From contig JAINUG010000007.1 in the NCBI GenBank assembly GCA_029706075.1, positions 10,541,501 to 10,605,500 of the forward strand: a stretch of 64,000 nucleotides of DNA, in the 5' to 3' direction. Each line of letters opens with the position of its first letter. Positions within the stretch are counted from its first letter, which is position 1. Below are positions 10,995-23,448 of the stretch, one piece after another. The translations under genes were made by a program, and so were the position numbers. This DNA is from Aldrovandia affinis (taxonomy: Eukaryota; Chordata; Actinopteri; Notacanthiformes; Halosauridae). The notes under the pieces are model-generated. The model was not told the DNA's origin. It made no database searches and saw only the letters and a list, made by a program, of their open reading frames with translations.

Positions 10995-11027
10995 GATATT
11001 CCTGGGTCAATTTGACCCAGGAATATC
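10995..11027. repeat. 33-bp near-perfect palindrome
   Basis: GATATTCCTGGGTCAA, one T, then its exact complement. It lies in the subterminal region of the piggyBac-like element. The GGGTCAA half is repeated near the other end, so it may be a transposase-binding site. Confidence 0.9.
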
Positions 11028-11748
11028 ATTGGCATGTTTAATTATCCCAAAATTGTCAGAAACCCCCAAATCCTGATAAACATTGTTTGTGTACCTCTTA
11101 TTACTATCAATTCAATCAATATTTAGTGGAATTGTGTTATTCACCTCTCACAGATCATGGTTCCATTAGGATAATTCACTCGTTTTTCACAAAAAATACA
11201 CATTCAAACACATTTTTCTGTACATTGGAAAAACCTAGATATAAAATACATTAGTTTTGTATAACATACAATTTTTTAAATTATGTTTTGCATTTTCCAC
11301 TTTTTTATTTTTTTTCCATCAGGTGATGTTGATAAATAAGGATGACACCTCTTCTGTTCAAGTTCAAAATTATATAATAACTACCATCTAGTTTTTTTGC
11401 TTCATGATATCCTCCATAACAGCTATATAAACACTACAAAACTGATTTTGACCATTTTAGACAATTCTGAAGGTCTCTCTAAAAAAAAGTGTATGCTTTG
11501 GTACTCGGGTCCGCCATGACCTGTTTCAAGTTAAAATTATATAATAACTACCATCTAGTTTGTTTTTTTGGAACAAGGCTTCATGATATCCTCCACAACA
11601 GCTATATAAACACTGCAAAACTGATTTTGACAGTTTTAGACATGTGCTGCCTCCTTTCAATATGAGCTGGTCAGCCACTACAAGAGTGAGTGCCCCCTGC
11701 TGGACACTACTGAGCATGACTGCTCATGCTCCACTGCTGCCCACAAGG

Positions 11749-11751
<3 letters not shown>

Positions 11752-11806
<55 letters not shown>

Positions 11807-11819
11807 TATGTATGTATGG
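11752..11819. repeat. (TG)n microsatellite
   Basis: About 24 TG units, then TATGTGTGTATGTATG. Confidence 0.95.
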
Positions 11820-12119
11820 GAGGGAGTAGGCAAGACCAATATGTATCACATTTGCACTTCTGACCCCTTTTAGCCTCCACTTTCACTGCCGGGTCCGATT
11901 GACCCCGGTTACCATTCTCTGTGATATAAACATGCAGGGGGGTGTTGCAAATACATTACATGAACCATTTTCATTTTACATGTTTATTGCACTAATTAAG
12001 GTAAGCAGAAGAAGTTTCATACAAAAATGGTTTTTTTAAAGTATTTTTTCCTTGATTTTCAACTTTGAAATGGGTCAATTTGACCCCGAATGTCACAGGA
12101 GGGTTTTAAGGGGCCGTTC

Positions 12120-12440
12120 AACAGCGGGCGGGCGGGGGGGGGGGGGGGGCGTAGGGGGGGGAGAATGAGGAATTTGTTTTTCAGAGGGGGATCATTTTAA
12201 ACATTCACACTCTCAATAACACTAGTTATACTATCGCTTATTCATACACTTACACATACATTCATTTGCACAATCTGACATTCAATCACCCATTCATACA
12301 GTCACACAGCCATATAAGCACACATTATACCATCACTCATTCACATAACCAATCTCCCTGTGTGCACTGCAGGTACAGATAAAACAAGCTGGCTTCCCCA
12401 GCATGGACGCACAGCTCTGAAATGAAATGTCAGCAGTAAC
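12120..12440. repeat. G-run and degenerate ACACTCATTC repeats
   Basis: A G-run of about 17 bases near 12,134 with flanking GGGCGGGCG could form a G-quadruplex. It is followed by degenerate CATTCACACA/CTCATTCATAC repeats to about 12,345. Confidence 0.6.
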
Positions 12441-12555
12441 CCCAAGGAGACACTTTCTTCCATGATTAAATGATACACTTAGAAATAGCATAATAATTTT
12501 ATTACAGGTGTGTTATGGGGAAAATACTCATGTTTTCAGTGACAGAAGTAGATTC

Positions 12556-12612
12556 AGTTGTAAGTCGTTCAGGATAAGGGCATCTGCTAAATGACTAATG
12601 TAATATAATGTA
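12556..12612 (-). mobile_element. SINE core fragment
   Basis: The reverse complement reads CATTTAGCAGATGCCCTTAT followed by CCTGAACGACTTACAA, the shared V-SINE/HE1 core. No other part was seen. Confidence 0.55.
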
Positions 12613-14878
12613 AGTTGAAGTGATTTGTGTGATTAAATGTTTTGAGTGAAATGATACCACACGGAGGCGCTGTTAGAATACTCCACTCCTGTGTTTGGGA
12701 TAAACCAGGGACAACCTATGACCACCCCACCCATAAAGAGAAAGAGAGGGAGAGGAAGGGATGGGGAGCAGATTTGGGTTCTAGGGGGAGATGTGGAGCT
12801 GAGAGCTGTCCTCTCTTTAAGTCCTTGGCCTCAGAGATTTTACATGTGATCTGTAGAACTGCTGTGGGTTTACAAAAAAATGAGTCAGATATTCTGGCAG
12901 AAAACTGAGCTGCTTTCATTACTAAGCAGGAAACAGTGTGATGACAAAAAGCCTGAAATGTATTCCAATGTGTATGAGAACTGCAGCAGATTGCATGTGT
13001 GTATGAATTAAAGTGAGAGTGAAAGAGTGAGAGACAGAGGGAGGGAGGGAGAGAGAGATGGGATATTACTGAATCAGAAGGCATTTGAAACAACCAAGCC
13101 AAGACTAACAAGCTTTAAAAACTCTTGAGTTCATCGCTCACTTACGTGTTCACAAATGGCAACAGATAAATGTGCAAAAAGAGAAACATTTCAGGACTTT
13201 AAGCAATATGTTTACTATTTATATTACTTTTGATAGTTTGGTTGGCGGTATAATATTAGGGGTTATAGGTGTTGTAGCTGGGTTATAACTACATTTATGA
13301 AAATGTAAGAACTTTTTAAACATGATCCCTCTTCTGCACAACACCTTTCAGGTGTACCACACACAGTCGTCGGACACGTCCTCCCCAAAGTCTGAAAACG
13401 TTCAATCCGTCCCCCCAATAAACCAGAATAAATGTTAAAAAAGAAATAGCCTGTACTAGGCTGTACACTGGGAAGCGTTAGTTAGTATATACTGGCACTT
13501 ATTAATGTTAGAGAAGTGACAGGCACTGCTCTGGGTAGTCTAGGGGCTCATTTGGTCCTAATCCCTGAAATTGCTGCTAGCCATTGATCCAGAATCATTT
13601 AGCTATATTTTTTCCCCCTACTAATAAAGCAAGTGAGCAAGTAAAATGAAAACTGCATTTTTAATTGATGGACTGTGATAAATATGTGCTAGCAGTATAA
13701 CAATATCTGTGTGTATTCATTTTGTTCAGTTTGTGGAATAAAACATCAGAGCCAAGTGTAAATTAGCTACCATTAGCAACTGTAGCTAACTCTCTAGCTA
13801 GCTAGAAAGACACAGCTCAAGCTAGCAAGCTAGACATGTCATTCATAAAACATGTTGATTCAGTGTGCATCTCCCTCATACTGTGTTTTAGGTTATTAAA
13901 GATTGGGAATACCCCTGCCTTTTTTTATTTCAAACCACTTGTTGTTGTGTGGTAGTGGTAGGTGGTAGTTAGCTAACCTAAGGTCATGTTAGTTGATTAC
14001 TATAGTAGCTAGCTAAACTAACACAATTTTTCTGTTGGTCCAGCTAACATGAAAAGTTTACATATAAACCAACCTTCTTCAAAAGTCAGGAGCAGAGAAG
14101 AAAAGTATGTATAAAACTTGAGGCCAGGTACAAACAATGAAATCTAGCATATGTTTAACCCATATATATTTAGCTCTAACCTCAAATAGTATTTTCCTTT
14201 TTAGCAGCAGTATGACTTACATTTTGCAATATAATAGGAACTCAGTGCTTTACATTGTGTGCCCATGTTCACATTAAACACAAGTTCTGTGATATTGATG
14301 AATGTATGTAATTTTCATAAATGTAGGAAGATGAGGTACCAGCACTGCTTTCAGACTCAGGGGTAGGAGAGGAGAGTTTTCATGTGAGGTTTGTTTGAAT
14401 TGATTTAGTGCTGTGTACAGTATGTAACATTTTCAGGATTTAACAGATTGTCTAAACCTGGTTATGGGGGGTTTGCTGTTCATTAACTCTCCTGTAAAAA
14501 AATATATGCTTGTCAATTTCTTCACACCAACATGCTTAGTGTATAACAAAAAAAGAATCAAGTTATTTCTCTTGACCAAGGACATGTTACTGCTTCTGGT
14601 AGATTTTGCAACATGGTAGGAACACAGTGCTTTACAGTGTGTATCGATATTCACATTAAACGCAAATTTTAGAAGTATGGTAATGTACAAAGAGTCAGTA
14701 AATATCACAGATGAGGTACCAGCACAGTTCAGTGCAGACTCAAGGCTGCAATGCCACATAAATAGGTGAAATTAAATAATGTGTACTAAAGACAACATAT
14801 ATATTTACACCTTATATGATGCCTTTAATATATTCCATCTGATGATGTGGCAGGTTCTGTTGCCCTATTTGCCTAATC
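12613..14878. other. Intergenic; one diverged local duplication
   Basis: No gene was recognised. GGAACTCAGTGCTTTACATT through GATGAGGTACCAGCACTG at 14,226-14,357 recurs with many changes at 14,604-14,745, an old duplication about 380 bp apart. GA-rich purine tracts lie at 12,737-12,760 and 13,015-13,060. Confidence 0.4.
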
Positions 14879-15190
14879 TGAATTCTGTTGACAATAACAA
14901 TAACAATTTTGAACTGTTAGCACTCTTACAGCAGAGCAGTGCCTGACTGCAATTTGCACAATAAACTAAGTTCTCAAGATTTAAATAAATGAAACCATGC
15001 ACTGACATAAAATGTTAATCATAAGCTAAGCTTTTTCCCATAAGATGAGGTTTTATTTTCTCTGTTATACCAGTCAGAAATCACTAGGATGCTGTAGATC
15101 TTATTTTTATCATGTACATTTATTCTGGGGGAAAACCTCCAGACCTCTTTGAATTGTCTCCCCCAATGACGCCTCTGGTAGTACAGGTGT
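14879..15190 (+). repeat. Dispersed repeat, shared with 28.6 kb
   Basis: GTTAGCACTCTTACAGCAGA, then an ATCACTAGGATGCTGT block, then GGGGGAAAACCTCCAGACC and GACGCCTCTGG appear in the same order at 28,618-28,880. The GACGCCTCTGG end resembles the GACGCCCCTG ends of fish hAT-type elements. Not classified further. Confidence 0.6.
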
Positions 15191-16960
15191 GCGCACACAC
15201 ACACACTCTCACACAACACACATGTACACATGCAAGGCCAACAACACTGGGTTTGACTGACACCTGCAGACCAGCAGGTTGGGTTCTGCCCTGTCTGCTT
15301 CATGAAGTACAGATAAAAAAACTGAATTTCTAACCTCAACAAGGAATCTTAGATAGTCACAAAGAATTGCATTATACTGCATCTTGTGTCTAAATAGCAT
15401 TATGATAGTAAGAACCTTTAAACGCTGGCTTCAATTGGGATTATCCTTTCAAAAGCCATGGTGAATAGGGGACAGTCTAGCCCTTATGCAAGCAATTCCC
15501 TATGCACGTTGAGCAATGCGTGATTCAGAAGCAAATTCAATATGAAAGCAGTAAAATGTCATAGTTCTAAAGATTCTAGATGGGTCTTGTCATTTAGAGT
15601 GATAGTTATGTATATGGCACTAATTCAAATTCTATGTACTAAATTTGGGACTGTAAAAATATAGTCCTTATTTCCCTGCAAGATGACGTTTTATTTACAC
15701 TTCTGACCAAAAGATTCTTACACAGGAAATGCTTGAGTTATTTTCCTCCAGTGCGGGCAGGTTTATTTATTTCCACACGCATTCCTACTCCGTGCTCTCT
15801 GCGCTGCGGTTTCAGGCTCAGCTGAGCGGAACCCCGGGCTATTTTTAGAGACAAAGAGTTTAGCCGCTCGGCCGTTCTTTCGCCGTTAATTTCAAGATGA
15901 ACAAAAAAAAGTGACTTTCTGTATGTTACATCAAACTAGCCAAAATGAGTTACAGGAGTTAAATTTTATAATTGGCATATATCAAAATGAGAAAATATTT
16001 GTGAATTTAAATGAAGCATCATGGAACCTCTAAAAACTGGGGTACACCCCCAAATAATCAGCGCTAGGCTCGCCGCCACTGCTAATGAATGATCAATAAA
16101 CAATCCCACATTTTCACATCCCTATCAGTTTTCACCAGAAAAACACTAAATATCAATATAAATAGAACAGAATCTCAAGTGAAGTATGATCCCTGTTTAT
16201 TGTACAGGATTAAAGGACAAGTCGACTCTTCCAAATTAAAATGTTTTAATTAAATTCATTTAATTACATCAGCCTGAAATGTAATTTTAGTGAGAGAACA
16301 CACACGATAATAAAACTGCGCACAGCAATACAATTGTTAAAAAGAATAAAAGCAAAATAAAAAAACGCGAGATGAGGACAAAATGGCTTTGCTTTAACTT
16401 TGAATGAAGGAAATGTTGTCTTGATATTCACACTTTTCATTCATTTCAGCTTCAATAGTCAGACAATCATAAACATCATCAGCACCATCATCATAACGTT
16501 ATAGGCTACTCATAACCCTCATAATAATAACCATCATTTTAGATAATTGTTATTTCTAATTACATTTCAATGTGTTCATTGCTTAAATTCTAGCCGGGTA
16601 AATGTAAAAATGCATTTTTTGAATATCTTTTAAGATACAGTAATCCCTCTCATATCCAAAATTATCATCAGATTTAGGTTAAGAAAAAGAATGGGTCAGA
16701 TAACTGAAAAAAAGAATAACATAAATGCCACCCGAGCATAAACAGATAATCGGAAGGGCGGGAATGTGCGGGAATACAGCGCAGTATATTGTCCGCTGCT
16801 CCTTTACTGTGTTCAGTTTTGGGGTTTTACATTTTTTCAGTTTTCATGTTTTCAGCATCCACGTCAACGTCATGCAGACTGCGCGCGTCTTGGACAATCC
16901 AGGAGTCTTTACAGACCTCGCGCCACTGGATGCAGGCCTGATGGGTGATGTGGCGGAATA

Positions 16961-16991
<31 letters not shown>

Positions 16992-17398
16992 CGGCGATTT
17001 TACTGGCAGGACGACACGCCAAGCCTTATATTACCCCGTTCAAAGTTGCAACACTCCTACAGGTTTTATAATATTTCATTTTTAGTCGACAGAGGTGATT
17101 TCCAACATTAAAATGGCTTAATCATATTATAGACACCGTATCCTGTTGCTGAATGAGCGAAACGGAGCACGAGCTGCAATGAAGAACAGACCTCACACGA
17201 TATAGCTTTAAACTCAGAGGACACTTTGACCTGAAAAGATATGACGAAAGACATAGTCAACCATGTATGGTCTAAAGCTAAACTTAGAATCATTGCGCAG
17301 TAACTCAGTCTTACCATGTGCAGTGACCGAAAGTCAGCTAAAGCCATTAGCGTTCCCAACCTGCGAAATGGGCGTTCGAGGTCAATTTAATAACCTTT
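15191..17398. other. Downstream flank of FOXL1
   Basis: No gene was seen. It includes an MEF2-type site CTATTTTTAG at 15,839-15,848 in a locally GC-rich patch and a (GAT)n microsatellite at 16,961-16,991. It probably holds the FOXL1 3' UTR in its right part, but no polyadenylation signal could be assigned with confidence. Confidence 0.35.
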
Positions 17399-18596
17399 TC
17401 ACGAGAAGTGCAATACTTTCTCTGGGCACGTGAGCGATAGGTAATGGCAAAGAGGGAATCCCATTTGATACAGCTGCGACGCGCGCCCTCCCAGCACCTC
17501 TGACGCACTGAACGCGGAGCTGTCCATCTCCAAGCCTCGCACTGGGACGCCAGAGCCGCCTCTGCACGAGCTGAGGGTGCCTTTCTTTGACAGGATATTG
17601 TCTATACTGAAACCCTTCGACCTGTCGGTTGTTTTGGTGACGGTAACTTGAATCATTCCCGTCGGTCTGGTCTCTCTGTCGGGTGAGTTCACTGCAGCGT
17701 TAAAAGCGGGGGACCCGACCCTCGGCTCCTTCTCCACCACCGAGCTGCTGTCCGACTCGCACCCTGGGAAAGAGATGGCTCCCGCGGGATGCTCTGTGTC
17801 CACACAGGGCATAGGGATCTTCTCCATCGCCTGGAACCTCGGACCACAGGGCGGGATGGAGAAACAAGTCCTGTACCAGTCCTGTGCGGGGGCAAGGGGT
17901 GGCGAGCAGGGGTCGTGCGCCGCCGGGTGCGGGTATATATCATTTGAAAACAACTGCGCCCGATTCTTACTGGTCTCGCCGAGAGCAGATTTCACATCCA
18001 CGCCATATTGCTCATTCTGCTGCAGATGCCCCTCCGAGTCTGCCGCTGTCGCAATGAGTAGATCAGTGGCGGATTTGGGACTGGGGGAAGACAGATAGTC
18101 CGCTGCTCCTCTTGTGGCGAGTTTTAGCCTCGCGTGGCTCTTGAGTCTTGGACTTTCTTTTCCTGCGCCTGTAGTTTCCGTTCTCGAACATGTCCAGACA
18201 TTTGGTGTCCAGTGTCCAGAAGCTGCCCTTCCCCGGTCTGCCTTTCTCCCTGGGCACCTTGATGAAGCAGTCGTTGAGTGACAGGTTGTGGCGGATGGAG
18301 TTCTGCCAGCCCTGCTTGTTGTCGTGGTAGAAGGGGAATCGCTCCATGATGAACTGATAAATGCCGCTCAGCGTAGCGCGCTGTTCGGGCGCGCTCTTGA
18401 TTGCCATGGCGATGAGCGCAATGTAGCTGTAGGGCGGCTTCTGCGGGGGCTCGTGCCGAACGGAGGCGAATCCCAGAGCGGGGAAGACGCGCCTGTTGTC
18501 ACCTCCATACAGGTATATCAGAGAAGAGTTGGAGAGACTCAGCGCTGGCGGACTTCCTCCCAGCTGCTGCACTCGCCCGCTGTAAAGGCTCATCAT
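17399..18596 (-). CDS. foxl1: Forkhead box protein L1 (FOXL1), shown with a +1 frame shift
   Basis: A nuclear transcription factor that binds forkhead sites. The first 160 or so residues from ATG at 18,596 carry the forkhead domain (about 51-145): [17 protein letters not shown], the recognition helix with [19 protein letters not shown], and wing residues [12 protein letters not shown], then the basic NYRRRKRK tail. This frame stops at 18,063. A second frame, one base skipped, runs from about 18,150 to the stop at 17,399. It holds KGFSIDNIL, the short FOXL1 C-terminal motif, and ends [19 protein letters not shown], matching the family C-terminus. The frames overlap at about 18,065-18,150. With the shift removed the length would be about 398 residues, near known FOXL1 proteins. 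FOXL1 is normally one exon, so an intron is unlikely. An assembly error or a real frameshift is possible. Confidence 0.9.
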
Positions 18597-19500
18597 TCCT
18601 CTCTAATCTCCGCTCTGTGGATCCGGCTCCTGATTCAAAGCGAGGTCCAAGCTTGCAGGGAGAGGGACTCCAAGCCGCGACGCCGTGTCTGTTCTCAGCA
18701 AGGTCTGCCCGGTTCCCACCGTGTGACTGCCTCACGAGTCTAACAATGTTAGATAATTGTTGTACGTTTGCAATTTTATGTTGATTTAGCGCTGGAAAAT
18801 AAATTGTCTATGATAAACACTCGCTGTGTTCTCAGCCCACCCACATTAATTAAAATTTCATTGCAGAAAGCCCGTGCTTTCTCTCCCCGCGCGTCCCCTG
18901 CCTACCAGCCAATGGTGTGCTTGACTATCCCTTCATTTGTTTATAGAATTAGTCTGTTGATAAGTCTGCCCACCCAAGTCGAATCAAGCTGTGTTTATTT
19001 GGAAAAATTTCCGGGCACCCAATACATAAACGCACTGATCTGATGTTTGAAGTATCACGTCCACCCTTGACGCTGAAAGTTGCTCGCCCAGAGAGAACAA
19101 GCAAATGCGGTAGGGTTCGATCTGGGAGTTGCTGTTAGTTACTTAGGAAAAACAATAAAGTATGAGTAAGAAAATAACTTAAACAATCATTTTATATTTA
19201 TGTTTTGTCAACGTCTCCTTGCAGTTAAAATTAAGATTTCTTTCATAAACACTAAAGTGCTTGCTATATTTGTAGCCCGTGCTCTCATGTTTTATGTAGA
19301 CATATATGAGATCGTGAGTGAGATTAAATTGTGGAATATTTATTCAGAATAAGATCAACTGTTATATATTGTTGCCCCACAGACCGTGTTCTCTTAACGC
19401 TCTAACTTAAACAGCATGTCTTCAGAATACTGGCGGAAAGAGGGGCACAGTTCTCTACTGCACCCCGGCCGAGGGCAGTCACTTCCATAAAAGGGGAGTT
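18597..19500 (-). promoter_or_regulatory. Probable FOXL1 upstream region and 5' UTR
   Basis: Directly upstream of the FOXL1 ATG on the minus strand and moderately GC-rich near the gene. A CCAAT box in the sequence AGCCAATGG lies at about 18,906-18,914. No TATA box could be assigned. The function is inferred from position only. Confidence 0.35.
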
Positions 19501-22358
19501 TGGCAGGACGTGGAAGCCAAATTGTATTATTTGTGAATGCATGGCTGTTGCTTTATATTATGTATTTTCCTGTTTATAGGACGGAGGAGGATTATAACAA
19601 CTTTACAAGTGCGCACAGCTGCCCCGTGCTTACATTAGGAGTTTGGAAGTTTCAACAGATAAACTCAGGACTTTTCTTAATTTGTCTTTCTTCTTCTTCG
19701 TCTACGTTTTTTTTTTTTTTTTCAGGCGGTGATTCACTGAGAAATGGAAACAAGACCCCAAAAGTCAGTAGCGTCACCCACACAGTCAGAACGTTCAGCT
19801 TTGTGTTCATCCAGTCTCACAGCGAGAGCTCCATGGCGCTCTTAGTATATATTTTAATTTTTATTTAAAATTATTATTGACTCTGACTATTGATTATAAA
19901 GCAAGTCATTTAACAGTTCATCTCCAGTTCATTTCTGATGGGAATTCCAGGTTCATACTTTGTTGTGCTTTTTATTCTATGCAATTGGCTGTTCCATTTG
20001 TTTTAAAGTAAAGCTAGTTTGATAATTAATTCTTGATCGGCTACGACAGTTATTTAATACAATAATTTAATCCGTCAGTACAGGTCCTACTCTTCTAAAG
20101 CAATCTATAGCTGCCTGGTGAAGGTTATGGATTCCATCCATATATCTTCCGCTATTTTACTCGCATGAAGGTCACATCGCGTGAAGTGACTTTTTGCTTC
20201 GGGAAAACTGCGGGAGATTGTGACAGAGTAGTGCCAGATAGGAATGCGTAAAGGATATGCTTTTTCTTATCACTGTGTTCATTCAAGAACACATTTACAG
20301 TGACCACATACGTAAATAAATCTATAGAATGTAAATTATTGGGGGAAAACGAACATGGAACTGAACTTAATCCTATTATCTAATTGTGCAGATACGGGTT
20401 GTGTCTCTTTATTATTTAATCATAATTATGTGTAATATCAATAGGTCAGAATGAACATTCATATTTAAATAATAATAATCGTATTACCGCCGCACTTTGA
20501 ATAGACGTTTATATTCATCGGTGTTATTTATGCACGTGGGTAAGTCTATTGCGTTTGGAGCAGATCGAGGACGTTTCAAACAGCATGCAGCGCGAGGCCT
20601 ACGGTGACAGCTTTTTGCAGCACATTAAACTTCTAGCTATATTTGTCTTATTTATTCATGAATTTACCATTCATTACTGTCCGAAATACCACACAAATTG
20701 CACTGTTCAACCGTTGGACTTAAACGGCAGCAGAACCCTTTGCTTTTACGCTTTGACAACCAGTTCCATTGTTATGGGCTCAGTGTCTAGTAATGTTTAG
20801 CATCAACACTCCACTAGTTTTTCCTCCTTTCCTTCTCATAAGGCATTTCTGATACTACAGAATCAAGCATGCAGCTGCAACCTTTGCCCATGGTTACGCT
20901 CTCGTTCGCCACTACGGAATTATTCCCTTTTTTTCTAAAGATATATTGCAATTGACTGAGGGGGAGGGGTTTATTATTTAATGGTTTTGCCTGCATCTAA
21001 CATGAGGACTGTTCAATGAGAAGCTTTTAAGATATATATGTTATCCAAGAGCGTAATATCTGAGGCTGAAGTTCTCCAAGGGTTATATTCAGAGTTAAGA
21101 GATAGGTACGCGGTTAAAATGCTGTCTGTTCGTATTCCGATTTTGAATTTATTTGTGGAATTAAGCACCCTTGGCAAGTTGTGCGACTAGGGAGGCTTTC
21201 CCCCAAAATAGAGGAGTGTCTGGAGATGTTCGCTATTCTGACTTCGATTTAAGTTAAGTGATGTTTGCTCCAGAAAAACAGGTTGAATAACTATCGCGCC
21301 ATTACCTGGTCATTGTTTGTAAGAGCATCTAGCCTATACTAGCTACATGTAAAAAAGAGAATTGCGTATTGTCAACTTTGAGAAAATGTACACCGTATAA
21401 TGTAGAATAGTGTTTGCTGAGCCCATTCAGCAGTAGGCCTATTCCTTCTTCTCGGTCTCAGCTGCTGTGTGATTGCATCGGTGTCAATCCCTAGAGAGAA
21501 CTACCCTTATTTCCAAGGCTTAAAACCTGTATAAATTCGTCAAAAGCATAATGGACATACACATGGCCTAGAATTAAAATGATTATCAACCACATTCATT
21601 TATCTGAATCAGGTTTGATATATTCACGTATTTAGATTTGCATTCAGATTTCATCAGTACATTTAGAAAATTATTTTGTGTACTCATACGCAATAACATA
21701 TTTCAATATCTTATGACAAAATTATACGATTTATGACAAATTATACAATTTCGGCAAATTTATTTCAAATTATGGAAAGATTAATACTGTTGACAGATTT
21801 TTAGATAAAGCGAGATGTGCTTGCTTGCTACGACTGAACTAAAGTAGACTACGATTAAATGGACTAAATGAATCACTATTAAGTCACTATTTTGAAAAAC
21901 TGTATCAGACTATATTTCCCGTATGCGAGCCGTATACCTCCAAAACAGTGGAAACCCCGTATTTTATACAGGCAAACCGTATGTGACGCCTATGTGATTA
22001 CCAACACAGGTGTTTCTCCCTTTAAACCATCCTTAATTGAAATTATGGGAACGTGCAGGGGTGATTCTAGGATTTGACCTTTAGGGGGACTCGGCCCCCA
22101 ATGAGAATGTGAGATGTAGACATGTAAAGCACAAGCCTACATTTTTCATTCATTAATATCCTATACATGTCAATGCCCGTTCATATTCCAACTTCCCATT
22201 TCCATGCAATAGTGGATAACTAGTAAAATCTGCCAGGCATTTTAATAAAGATATTAAGATATTGGACTCGTCATATAAAACACCATTGAAGCAAAACTCT
22301 GAAACGTGATTTGTGTTGGTATTAAGAAGAATGTCTGTGTACTTTGGATTTTTACTCT
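19501..22358. other. Intergenic region between FOXL1 and CMIP, left part
   Basis: AT-rich, with no recognised genes or clear repeats apart from a T16 run at 19,708. Short open frames near 19.5 and 20.5 kb have no ATG in good context or known domain. Low repeat content compared with the rest of the window makes it a place where conserved enhancers might lie. Confidence 0.35.
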
Positions 22359-22366
22359 GATACAAT

Positions 22367-22686
22367 CAGGGCTGGACTGGGAGAAAAAATCGGCCCTGCC
22401 ATTTCGCGCTCAGACCGGCCCGGCACCCGGTGCGAGCGCCGCATTTTCTGTCGACCGGGGGTGCTGCGCGAATACATCTGTCGACGGGGCGGGGGTGCTG
22501 CGCGAAAAGAAGCTGAGACCAGTTCGTTTATATGCGCGAAAAATTTATTGCGCCCCTCGGAACACCCGGTCCGTGGTATAATATATATAAAATGATTCTA
22601 CCGGCCCTACCGAGGCCCTACCGGCCCAAAACTAGACCGGCCCACCGGGCATTTGCCCGGTAGACTATATAGCCAGTCCAGCCCTG
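22367..22686. mobile_element. 320-bp hAT-type MITE with 8-bp target duplication
   Basis: Ends are CAGGGCTGGACTGG and its exact complement. Both sides are flanked by GATACAAT (22,359-22,366 and 22,687-22,694), a perfect 8-bp duplication as made by hAT transposases. The interior is rich in GGCCGGT-type sequence and has no coding capacity. A partial copy in reverse orientation is at 26,230. Confidence 0.9.
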
Positions 22687-22914
22687 GATACAATGTATAA
22701 CCAATAGGGGCATATTTACGCGCGTCTAATTCCAACTTTCAGGGCGTTTAGTCTGGTCAACCTGAAATTAGATTTAAATTCAAGGTCAGAATGCGTGCTT
22801 CACTGTAAAAAAGACTTTGCACCTTGTTAAATAAAACCACGCCTCAAGTGGGTAAAATCACGCCCCACCTTAAGCACATCAAGCCAGAACGCATAAGGAA
22901 AATAAGCGCTTGTC

Positions 22915-23150
22915 ACTGCATCCTAACATACTCCGTCGTGTTAAATAATGCGCTGCGAGCCGTGGAGGCTGTCGAAGTCAGACCAAACCCAAAACAAACC
23001 ACAAACCAGTCAGAATTGTGCAGCCCTTTCTACGCTGTTTCATAGCAAATTGGGACTCACCCAATTTTTGTGCGTTATTCTACACACAAAAATTGGCTGG
23101 CAAACTAGCATACGTTATCATATGCTAGCTAAATTAGCACAACTCCGCAA
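22915..23150 (+). repeat. Dispersed repeat shared with 63.7 kb
   Basis: CACTGCATCCTAACATACTC, then GTTAAATAATGCGCTGCGAG, CAAAACAAACCACAAACCAG and a CATAGCAAATTGG..TACACACAAAAATT block match 63,724-64,000 in the same order and orientation. The outer limits were not determined because the second copy runs off the window. Confidence 0.75.
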
Positions 23151-23291
23151 AACAGGTTATTAATTTACCGGGAAGGCCAAAACACTCAATGTCACCATGA
23201 TTGTTTAAATCCGTGTAAAACCTCGAGGAAGAATCAGTTCTTGGTGCTTTGGCACCACAAACATTAGTCCTTCTTTGTTCAGGGGGTAGCT

Positions 23292-23448
23292 CAAGGCCGA
23301 AATTACCATATATATTGGGGGGGACACATCCCCCCCAATATTCAGATATGCTCAAAATGTCCCCCCCAATATATAGCCTAGCTGATATAAAAAATATAAA
23401 TAAATTGATTTGGTCCCCCCCAATGTTGACTCCATGGTTACGGCCTTG
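23292..23448. mobile_element. 157-bp hAT-type MITE with C/G-run arms
   Basis: Ends are CAAGGCCG and its complement CGGCCTTG, flanked by GGGTAGCT on both sides (23,284-23,291 and 23,449-23,456). Runs of seven C or G form internal inverted arms around ATATATTGGGGGGG. It is non-coding. Confidence 0.85.

Larger units (their letters stand above)
10960..12105. mobile_element. piggyBac-like non-autonomous element (TTAA flanked)
   Basis: The ends are inverted: left CCCTGGTGGTATATTCG, right (complement) AACCCTCCTGTGACATTCG, each followed within about 50 bp by GGGTCAATTTGACCC-type sequence. TTAA flanks both ends (10,956-10,959 and 12,106-12,109), the target of piggyBac. No transposase is present. Inside are a roughly 110-bp direct duplication (about 11,368-11,475 and 11,531-11,643) and a (TG)n tract. 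It starts exactly where the Harbinger-like element ends. Confidence 0.65.

Noticed and set aside
20549-20800. 83-codon open frame between FOXL1 and CMIP
   Set aside because: No ATG at the start, no known domain, no splice context.
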